Below, piece by piece: positions 60,201 through 64,000 of a DNA stretch of 64,000 bases. Each line of letters starts with the position of its first letter. Position 1 is the first letter of the stretch. The stretch covers positions 29,990,080 through 30,054,079 of the forward strand of contig NW_024609884.1 of assembly GCF_016920785.2 (NCBI RefSeq), written 5' to 3'. This DNA is from Ixodes scapularis (taxonomy: Eukaryota > Arthropoda > Arachnida > Ixodida > Ixodidae). The translations under genes were made by a program, and so were the position numbers. A model generated the notes under the pieces. The model did no database searches, was not told where the DNA came from, and worked only from the letters and a program-made list of their open reading frames with translations.

Positions 60201-63200
60201 CCTCCTCTTCCCCATCAGCCGCTTGATGCTCTGAAATCCAACATCCGGAGGGTGAGAATGAAGCCAGAGTTTGTTTTCCCCAAGCGAATTGGTATTTCCC
60301 ACTGCAATTGTTGGGAAATGCAACATATTCCCTTCCATAGAAACTATTACAGACAATGAGCCTGTTAAGCCCATGCTCTTGTACTCCAACTCTGGCACTC
60401 AGGAGCTTTATACTACAGGTGAGCGACTGAAAAGAGCCCAGCATGCCGCAGCATGACACACCAAAACTACCGCGATGAGCCGCATGGCCGCTTCTGGATT
60501 TAGGGAGCACAAGTACAAAATGTTGTGGATAGGAGCATCAGAGGTCAAAATTCTGACAGCTAATTAACTAAGGCTACCCATTACTTTGAGTAACAATTAA
60601 AGCATAAAATAGTAACAAGAATATTATGCTGAAAGACATTACTAATTGCAGGTTGCTTGAAGTTAGTCTGTATTTAGTGCCTTTATGCCCAGGTATAAAA
60701 AGAAGAAAAAAATTTGATTGGCCTGTTGACTACAGTCGGTGACAGGTTAAGACTTCAGGCGAAGCTTCTCCCCCACTTTCTACTTCAGCGGAGCGAATGC
60801 TCAGGAGGAGATTGCCTCCTCTCCAGTGTTCGCTCTGCTAAAGGGGAAAGAGGTGGGACGAGCTTCCCCTGAAGTCTCACCCGTCACCGGCTATAGTAAA
60901 CTCTGTAATAATACTTAGAAAATAAGCGAGCTGGTGATGATTCATGGTAATAAAACCCGAGACTCAGGAACACAGAAGGGGACGAACACAACTCTGTAAA
61001 CACACACAGCCCGTTTTTCAGCACAAGAACGACACTCGTCAATGCTGACCATCAGACAAACTTAATGCCAACTAGTTTTTGGACAAGAACAAGAAGAAAC
61101 AATTTACAGAATGCTCCTTGATGGTTTTGCTTTCCAATTCAATAGTGTTAGCTTAATAGGCAAAGCCCTTTTGAACTGAAAGACAGCAGGACCAGGCTGC
61201 CCCCCATCTTAATCGTCATCCTGGTCGAGAAGCGACATCATAAAGTGTGCACCAGGGAAAAGTCGGAGTGGATAGGGTGAACTCAAATGCCAAACTCCCG
61301 CACAATTCCAATCCCTTTAGTTAACAGAGCGTCAAACTTGTGTACTCTGGAAGGGTCACTTAATATACATCCCCATTAACTGCGGCCTCACTTTGAACGA
61401 AACGTGTGCCAGTTCTTCTGATCCAAGAAAGCGTAATCTTTTAGACGGCAACATTCCAGCTGGACTTGCTCACGTTACTACTACCACTACTAGTACTGAT
61501 TTGAGCAAATCAGTGAATTCTAAAGCTTTTTAGCCATAGAACTCGCTGTCTGCACGCTAGAAAGCTCTTTAGCCAGTGTTCACGAGTTAAGCAGGTCTAC
61601 GAGACAGGGTCTAAGTGTGGGAGGAAAGAAAACAAGGCCCACCAGCATCGAGGCGGTCTACATGCTCGGTATCTGTGGATGGCTTGAAGCGGCAGCGGAC
61701 TGCCTCCACCACGGTGAAGCTCAGAACAGGCAGGATAACAGGAAATTGAGCCAGGGAGACCAACCTCCCTTCTTTGTACTGCTCGTCTATCTGCAGCTGT
61801 GCCACATAGACCACCTGTGGCAAAAAAAATACAGCCCTTTAGGACTTCTCCCATCTGGTGGGATTGAGTCATGAAAGGCTGTTAACCACAGATGCTTCGA
61901 CGAAAAAGTGGGATACCCTAAAGTCACCCACTGTTCTTACGTTACTTCATTACCATATCAACTAAAAAAAAAAAACCTAATATTTTGTTTTACAGCCTAT
62001 TAATGCAAGTCACAATACAGTACTACAGCCTGCTAAATTGAAACATCAGCTATCTCTGCAGGTGTTTTCGCGGCACGAAATAAATTTTCATATGCGTAAT
62101 TATTAGTCTTGTGCGAAAAGTGAATTTTGAGTTTGAAGCGAATTCGAAGCGAATAGTGGTTTGGGCCGAATACTTTCGGTTCGAATATCGAATAGTTTTT
62201 CCACGCCTTTCACTACCACTAAAGTAGCAATTTGGGACAGTTGGTTCATGATCACCAAAAAGCACCAAAAATACAAGGACAAGGAAGTAGAAAGAGCACT
62301 CTCGTCTGTCTACTTCCTCGTCCTTGTGTTTTTTTTGGCGCTTTTTTAGGTACTTTCACTACCATTGCATAATGCTTAGACGAAAACCCAGCTAAACCTG
62401 TGAAGGTCGTTCCATTTGTTCATTTATAAGCTAAGTTGAATCAATCTATTTATGTTTATGAACTGTGACCTTAGAAGGTCTAGTGTCTTGGGATGGCAAG
62501 TAAGTGACGGATTCGACATAAAATTAATTCTGTAAAAATGGCCAACTATACCCAATTGAGTGAATTTACAAATCTTGCTACATAAAATATTCTTTCTTTA
62601 ATCTCGAGCTAAAAAAAAGAATGAATCGCGCGTGATGAACGCAGGTAGTACGGGCATCTCTGCCCAACATGGAGTACTCTTGTACAACAGTAATTTTGAA
62701 ACTTTTACTACACTGTAGATATACAGATTCACAAAGTTTCCATTTATTTTCAAATAAAGTCGGCACAAGTGCACCATCCCGCTTTGAATGTATGCTTTTC
62801 TTTTAGGCACGCAAATACAGTATTCATACTTTTTTAAGTGTTTATCGCGGCGGGTTACCCCGTTGAAAGCGCTTCTTACCGAGCACCGATGTAATGCAGA
62901 GAAGCAACACCCACGGAGCTCACTTCCGCGGGTATTGCTTCTCTACAGGGCACCAGTGCTTGGTAAGACACGCACTCAACGGGGCTAAACTGCCGCAATC
63001 AACACTTCGAAAAACGCGAATAGTGCAGTTCTTCTCGAAGCGAATATCGAATAGTGTATTATTCGGAACTACTATTCGAAGTTACGAATATTTGCACAAC
63101 CCTAGTAATTATTTCTCTATTGCTTATCTCGAGTGGTGTTCACGGCAGACTTGGGATATCTTAAAATCAGATTGAAGTTAGATAACAAGAACAGGTTGAA

Positions 63201-63447
63201 GCAGGCTTGGTTGAAGCAGGCTTGGTAAGCTTACGATGATATAAAAAAGAAAAGATTAGCCCCACATGCTAAGAATGTAAACACAAGCGCCAAATTCCAT
63301 ACACACGACAACAGGCGTAATAATAACAAGGAAGCTGGAAGCACCACCTTGCGATGGATGTCCGAGAGCACAAGGTAGCTGGCTGAAGGGTCTATCTCAG
63401 CCTTAAAGGCAGGAAGCTGGCCAGGGTCATCAGGTGCTACAAAAAAC
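23430..63447 (-). CDS. EDC4: EDC4 / Ge-1 (enhancer of mRNA decapping 4), C-terminal 886 residues, 16 exons
   Basis: Exons (5' to 3'): 63447-63348, 61814-61643, 60230-60140, 59826-59741, 59474-59400, 59103-58963, 53657-53325, 52985-52742, 49502-49294, 44311-44156, 43227-43124, 42992-42827, 36671-36434, 30863-30665, 29778-29615, 23613-23430. Every junction keeps phase through 2662 nt. EDC4 is the P-body scaffold that links DCP2 and XRN1 to DCP1 in 5' mRNA decay (family knowledge). The order matches the family: end of the WD40 region (YLVLSDIHRK, PVLSF), a Ser/Thr/acidic linker, an acidic patch with GDGAWPELP, long amphipathic helices, and the conserved C-terminal helical domain (GTREFVHQ, RQGHYNTAFQQALSVADLS, CPLQQPVLLSLIQQLCADL, YLEEAVLSLD). 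The first 33 residues start mid-codon, so at least one upstream exon and most of the WD40 propeller lie past base 64000. Very confident of family. Confidence 0.94.
23930..24060. repeat. GGAGCAGC-type short repeats
   Basis: Irregular TTTGGAGCAGC-like units resemble the left ends of the elements at 41268 and 45371. Likely a solo end fragment. Confidence 0.5.
25468..25527. repeat. Perfect hairpin, 23-bp arms
   Basis: Arm AGTTGAAAACAAAACCATTT(CAA), 14-nt loop, exact reverse complement. Confidence 0.9.
25779..25816. repeat. Perfect hairpin, 17-bp arms
   Basis: Arm CATTGCACTGTTTGTCC, loop GACG, exact reverse complement. Confidence 0.9.
25840..26510. repeat. Degenerate ~90-bp minisatellite
   Basis: Units share TGCTGCGTCC, GATTTGCGGTAT, a TTCCCGTGACA-like core, GTAGCGGGTTCCCGCG and TGTTTATTGCA. 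About six diverged units. The minus strand stays open for 216 codons, but no domain is recognisable. Confidence 0.7.
27086..27986. mobile_element. Element with CCGTATTTGC-type ends
   Basis: Left ACCGTATTTGCTCGAATATA and right ATTATATTCGTGCAAATATG are imperfect inverted repeats. The interior holds a 10-bp CCAAGCCAGG tandem run (about 27428-27466). No clear target duplication. Confidence 0.55.
29615..29778 (-). CDS. EDC4: EDC4 exon 15 of window
   Basis: Acceptor CGTGTCCAG, donor GTGAGT. It codes ALSVADLSVVVATCE and CPLQQPVLLSLIQQLCADL. The strongest conserved block of the protein in this window. Confidence 0.95.
30665..30863 (-). CDS. EDC4: EDC4 exon 14 of window (C-terminal domain)
   Basis: Acceptor CACTTTGCAG, donor GTGAGT. 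It codes QQEQLLAALKEELRETL through IGLLVRQGHYNTAFQQ, the entry into the globular helical C-terminal domain. Confidence 0.93.
31044..31522. mobile_element. MITE with TTTTAGAGCTATATTTACGG ends
   Basis: Inverted termini of about 50 bp, including AATTTGTAGTT. An inner palindrome at about 31135-31290 (CACATGGTGC ... GCACCATGTG). No target duplication read. Confidence 0.75.
31801..31880. repeat. (CCCA)n then (CTCC)n microsatellite
   Basis: Tetranucleotide CCCA units with one ACTT interruption run into TCC-rich sequence. Confidence 0.9.
33300..35290. repeat. Region bounded by ATCCGCATCCG short repeats
   Basis: Many ATCCGCATCC/GTATCCG units at 33330-33460 and again at 35170-35280. Possibly subterminal repeats of one old element; the ends cannot be fixed. 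Confidence 0.4.
34407..34696. repeat. Inverted repeat, ~115-bp arms
   Basis: 34407-34521 and 34582-34696 are near-perfect reverse complements, including GGGGCGAAGCTCTGGTGGTG. A foldback-type MITE. Confidence 0.85.
35403..36103 (+). pseudogene. Broken THAP-domain gene
   Basis: A CAAYDC start (CX4C) at 35406 runs into TGA at once. From about 35562 a second frame gives ALHRFPKN, LAAIPEGLLEGLGLKSFICSRH (broken here at 20 residues: the last part is CSRHF), the C-x2-H half of a THAP zinc finger. The AVPTxF-like motif VVPTKFP follows in a third frame. AATAAA lies at about 36097. The disruptions suggest a decayed THAP gene or P-element-type transposase exon. Antisense to EDC4, inside its intron. Confidence 0.6.
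36434..36671 (-). CDS. EDC4: EDC4 exon 13 of window
   Basis: Acceptor CATGTGCAG, donor GTAAGT. 78 residues of amphipathic helix, including QVYLEKKSKERVDEM and AVQGLGAAVHQSLA. Phase 1 in, 2 out. Confidence 0.9.
37151..39772. mobile_element. Composite with ~370-bp inverted arms
   Basis: 37151-37522 and 39413-39772 are imperfect inverted copies, for example GAGACAATCCTCTTTGGAGC in both. The arms carry AAGTAATT-rich sequence. The element at 37851-38860 sits between them. No transposase seen. Confidence 0.75.
37851..38860. mobile_element. TTAA-flanked element, AGGGGCCCTGCAA family, copy 2
   Basis: 1010 bp with ends AGGGGCCCTGCAATCA / CATTGCAGGGCCCCT and TTAA at 37847-37850 and 38861-38864. About 500 bp longer than copy 1 and in inverse orientation. 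The subterminal parts are clearly homologous. No long reading frame. Confidence 0.88.
41268..42668. mobile_element. hAT-like element with asymmetric subterminal repeats
   Basis: 1401 bp, ends AGTGATGTGATTGG / CAATTACATCACT. Perfect 8-bp duplication CCAAATGC at 41260-41267 and 42669-42676. The left end carries TTTGGAGCAGC units, the right end TTGGCGCAG units. No transposase. Confidence 0.88.
42827..42992 (-). CDS. EDC4: EDC4 exon 12 of window
   Basis: Acceptor TTTTGTAG, donor GTGAGG. It codes IPTVEHICQNLFLRLNESF and GTRE, a highly conserved C-terminal block. Confidence 0.92.
43124..43227 (-). CDS. EDC4: EDC4 exon 11 of window
   Basis: Acceptor TGTATGCAG, donor GTTGGT. It codes MCSEVSKRLEATEATVKDSV and ends KMTKSK, matching the family helix ending KLLKSK. 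Confidence 0.88.
44156..44311 (-). CDS. EDC4: EDC4 exon 10 of window (GC donor)
   Basis: Acceptor TTTGTGGCAG. Codes helix and SLDKSISREVKTSVVP, matching the family SIRDEIKKTVPP. The donor is CCCAG|GCAAGT, a GC donor; the only nearby GT would put the next exon out of frame. Confidence 0.87.
44560..45316. repeat. Foldback element, ~300-bp arms
   Basis: Starts GTGCTTCTGAGCATAGACCA and ends TGGTCTATTTAGAAGCAC. The left arm contains a ~50-bp direct duplication (44722-44771 and 44772-44819, CCTGATATAYCCCAATCAAT) that is single in the right arm. Confidence 0.82.
45371..46579. mobile_element. Second AGTGATG-family hAT-like element
   Basis: 1209 bp, ends AGTGATGGGAGTGCC / GCACTTCCATCACT. The same left TTTTGGAGCAG and right TTGGCGCA subterminal repeats. 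The flanking 8-mers ACTGGACC and GCTAGACA match at 5 of 8, so this is an older copy. Confidence 0.72.
46690..46850. repeat. Solo left-end-like GGAGCAGC repeats
   Basis: CTGGAGCAGC/TTTTGGAGCAGG units as in the AGTGATG family. A possible partner right end with TGGCGCA/TGGTGCA units lies at 47720-47795. Confidence 0.55.
48395..48610 (+). pseudogene. Degenerate Tigger/pogo-like transposase fragment
   Basis: One short frame reads YLPELEVTLTNAAKVCNRSL then PVTCNVIAQQARKMW, resembling the CENP-B-type second helix-turn-helix of Tigger transposases. It stops soon after. Tentative. Confidence 0.4.
49294..49502 (-). CDS. EDC4: EDC4 exon 9 of window (helical region start)
   Basis: Acceptor GCGTGCAG, donor GTATCC. 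Proline-rich (PPVPPPVP), then a long helix ELQLLATQQLEQTSALAQSL. Phase 2 in, 1 out. Confidence 0.83.
50267..50332. repeat. 22-bp tandem repeat, 3 copies
   Basis: Units CTGCATCGCTTACTTTACTG(AC) with few changes. Confidence 0.9.
50366..51721. repeat. Exact tandem duplication of 678 bp
   Basis: 50366-51043 and 51044-51721 appear identical by eye, including every short reading frame. The unit holds a CGACTGGTTCAGATTG...AACCAGTCG hairpin. The junction has a 3-bp CAC/ACA microhomology. Confidence 0.93.
52111..52536. mobile_element. MITE, TTAGAG family, copy B
   Basis: Ends TTAGAGCGCAGCTCTT / AAGAGCCGCGCTCTAA. The interior has CTCCTC runs, then an array of GTCACGTGAC/CCTCGTGAG units. Longer than copy A. 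Confidence 0.75.
52742..52985 (-). CDS. EDC4: EDC4 exon 8 of window (acidic region)
   Basis: Acceptor CTCTACTCAG, donor GTGGGT. It opens with an STEEEEEELDLG acidic run and ends GDGAWPELP, comparable with the family's WPALI segment. Phase 1 in, 2 out. Confidence 0.83.
53325..53657 (-). CDS. EDC4: EDC4 exon 7 of window (linker)
   Basis: Acceptor GGTTTGCAG, donor GTGCGC. 110 residues of Ser/Glu/Pro-rich linker (repeated ETPLL, IPLLE, MPLLGE leucine patches). Disordered in the family; phase 1 in and out supports it. Confidence 0.8.
54274..54321. repeat. Perfect hairpin, 20-bp arms
   Basis: Arm AAAATCTCTCCCGAAGCTCA, 8-nt loop, exact reverse complement. Confidence 0.92.
54340..54895 (+). mobile_element. 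LINE 5' part: tandem 5'-UTR units and a 2A-like motif
   Basis: Two ~220-bp units start near ACAACCATGCCAAACCTAAC (54350) and ACAACCATGCAGAACCTAAC (54570). A reading frame then ends in LRLRRDDELNPGPTD; DDELNPGP at 54800-54823 fits the 2A consensus DxExNPGP. Such motifs are known at the start of some CR1/L2-type LINE ORFs. The endonuclease part is missing. Confidence 0.65.
54900..55499 (-). mobile_element. Penelope-like element fragment (GIY-YIG endonuclease, C-terminal)
   Basis: The frame 55499-55011 (162 codons) carries VPIVFSAPNKLSRLCRR, then GFIY and SSYIGQTGRC about 10 residues apart, NDRAREH, and RELHEAFEI with the probable catalytic Glu. This is the GIY-YIG domain typical of Penelope-like retroelements. 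The reverse transcriptase part is absent (5' truncation). The frame is intact to its stop, so the piece is fairly young. Confidence 0.85.
55500..56900 (+). mobile_element. LINE reverse transcriptase part (CR1/L2/Jockey group), decayed
   Basis: Frame 55491-55913 reads DAVFIDFSKAFDTVPH and VPQGSVLGSL, reverse transcriptase motifs. A frameshift near 55800 follows. In the next frame the catalytic box reads RLFTDV (55844-55861) instead of the usual (F/Y)ADD, so it is dead. Further frame-broken similarity (YKYLGV at about 56060) runs to about 56900. Confidence 0.85.
56954..58639. mobile_element. TA-flanked Tigger/pogo-like non-autonomous element
   Basis: Starts CAGTCGAACCCGGTCATAAC and ends GTTATAAGTGGGTTCGACTG, with TA on both sides (56952-56953, 58640-58641). 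1686 bp with no recognisable transposase. It contains the hairpin at 57712. Confidence 0.82.
57712..57752. repeat. Perfect hairpin, 19-bp arms
   Basis: Arm AAATGCAGACGAGGGAGAG, loop GGG, exact reverse complement. Confidence 0.92.
58963..59103 (-). CDS. EDC4: EDC4 exon 6 of window
   Basis: Acceptor CTTGCACAG, donor GTAAGG. It codes 46 residues including EVLLTPSDFTSPSH, recalling the conserved LMTPDAFMTPS motif. Phase 1 in and out. Confidence 0.85.
59400..59474 (-). CDS. EDC4: EDC4 exon 5 of window
   Basis: Acceptor TTTGTGCAG, donor GTGAGT. It codes the acidic helix LSELGLDAEEAEKSKEEE. Unconserved; called on phase, splice sites and position. Confidence 0.75.
59741..59826 (-). CDS. EDC4: EDC4 exon 4 of window
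   Basis: Acceptor TTTGCAG, donor GTGAGT. It codes SLQACHIVYPTAV, continuing the KxLQ block from exon 3, then a serine/alanine-rich stretch. Phase 2 in, 1 out. Confidence 0.83.
60140..60230 (-). CDS. EDC4: EDC4 exon 3 of window
   Basis: Acceptor GATTTCAG, donor GTAAGC. It codes an acidic patch and GTLVRLFWMNTK, equivalent to the vertebrate block GVLIKLFCVHTK. Phase 1 in, 2 out. Confidence 0.88.
60729..60897. mobile_element. Palindromic MITE
   Basis: ACTACAGTCGGTGACAGG and CCGTCACCGGCTATAGT are inverted ends. The whole 169 bp folds into two ~80-nt arms with a short loop. Confidence 0.75.
60898..61642 (-). other. EDC4 intron remainder, nothing recognised
   Basis: No repeat ends or conserved frames seen. 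Confidence 0.5.
61643..61814 (-). CDS. EDC4: EDC4 exon 2 of window
   Basis: Acceptor TTGCCACAG, donor GTGGGC. It codes VVYVAQLQIDEQ and SLAQFPVILPVLSFTVVEAV, matching the family block after LSDxxRKV. Phase 0 in, 1 out. Confidence 0.9.
62104..63104. mobile_element. hAT-like non-autonomous element, TAGNNTTGTGC ends
   Basis: 1001 bp, ends TAGTCTTGTGCGAAAA / ATTTGCACAACCCTA. Perfect 8-bp duplication GTAATTAT at 62096-62103 and 63105-63112. The ends repeat GAAGCGAATA-type motifs. An imperfect hairpin (62250-62346) and a second inverted segment (62850-62990) lie inside. Confidence 0.9.
63348..63447 (-). CDS. EDC4: EDC4 exon 1 of window
   Basis: Acceptor TTTCCCTAG, donor GTGGTG. It codes FFVAPDDPGQLP and ASYLVLSDIHRK; the second block is typical of the last WD40 blades of EDC4. 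Phase 2 in, 0 out. Confidence 0.88.
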
Positions 63448-64000
63448 CTAGGGAAAGAAACAAGATCAGCACAGTGACAAACCATACAACACTCCAGCTC
63501 TAAGGCCTGTACGCTCTATTTCCAGGGCCCGTTTGCTCGAAGCTGGTTAACTCTAACAGCAGTTAGAAGTTAACCGCATTTCCCTACGAGGGGGAATTTT
63601 AGGTCACGTGACCGGCAGAGTAAAGACGGCGGGGAAACATGGCGGTGTCCGGTGAGTGAGCACCGCTTGCTTTGGAACTGATATGTCATAGAAGCTGCAA
63701 TATCGGGCGCGTAGTGAAAAATGAATGGTGCGGGAGGCTTTCGCTTTGCCCTTCCCCACCTAAATCGCAAAGCATTAGCAATGACCTCGCTGCATTTTTT
63801 ATATAGTCTTTCGATCCTGGCCATTCCTGAACGCGATAATTGTCGGCATGGCAACGTCTTTGGAAAGTGGATTGCCTTGACTCAATCGGCCGGGTATTGA
63901 TAGCACACAAAAGCAGGCAGCGTCCCAATAGACCTTTTGCTAAATTCCTTAAGCACCGAGGTGCATGCTACAAGTGTAGTTACACGCGCTGCACGTGCTG
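63448..64000 (-). other. EDC4 intron running off right edge
   Basis: A short frame on the minus strand (63570-63854) is open but not recognised. GGTTAACTCTAAC...GTTAGAAGTTAACC near 63545 is palindromic and looks like a transposon end. Confidence 0.55.

Noticed and set aside
63570..63928. Further EDC4 exon
   Set aside because: The minus-strand frames here do not match the WD40 region of EDC4, and no acceptor/donor pair in the needed phase stands out.

Overview
This is a eukaryotic (animal) window, most likely from a hard tick or another arachnid. The evidence is spliced genes with GT-AG introns of up to about 6 kb, metazoan-specific proteins, and introns packed with hAT-like, TTAA-flanked, TA-flanked, LINE and Penelope-like (GIY-YIG) elements. 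The tick assignment is inference from the overall look of the repeats. No prokaryotic operon, CRISPR array or rRNA gene is present, and I found no undescribed defence or metabolic system.

Four host genes are supported by protein similarity (from memory of the families) and by exon phases that close at every junction. From left to right: (1) RELCH, minus strand, ATG at 11845. Eight exons run down to 311 and give the N-terminal 466 residues (two LisH-like segments, coiled coil, start of the HEAT region); the 3' part lies off the left edge. (2) RABIF/Mss4, minus strand, two exons (16374-16216 and 13496-13257), complete, 132 aa. (3) ATP5F1E, the mitochondrial ATP synthase epsilon subunit, plus strand, three small exons (17987-18359), complete, 55 aa. 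(4) EDC4/Ge-1, minus strand, sixteen exons from 63447 down to the stop at 23430. It gives the C-terminal 886 residues; the WD40 N-terminus lies off the right edge. RABIF and ATP5F1E are head to head (about 1.6 kb apart). ATP5F1E and EDC4 are tail to tail. RABIF lies upstream of RELCH on the same strand.

The remaining sequence is mostly intron and spacer filled with mobile elements. Boundaries with target-site duplications can be read for several. hAT-like elements with 8-bp duplications lie at 933-2826 (carrying a nested LINE with its own 14-bp duplication), 6439-7442, 41268-42668 and 62104-63104. A further member of the 41268 family lies at 45371-46579. TTAA-flanked elements lie at 21690-22177, 22182-22647 (sharing a TTAA) and 37851-38860. 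A TA-flanked Tigger/pogo-like element lies at 56954-58639. A CR1/L2-type LINE with a 2A-like motif is split by an inverted Penelope-like fragment (54.3-56.9 kb). There are also several foldback palindromes, an exact 678-bp tandem duplication (50366-51721), a degenerate ~90-bp minisatellite, a broken THAP-domain gene and five perfect short hairpins.

Functionally, RELCH and RABIF both belong to Rab-dependent membrane traffic. EDC4 is a P-body decapping scaffold and ATP5F1E is part of respiration. The sequence gives no sign that the four work as one unit.
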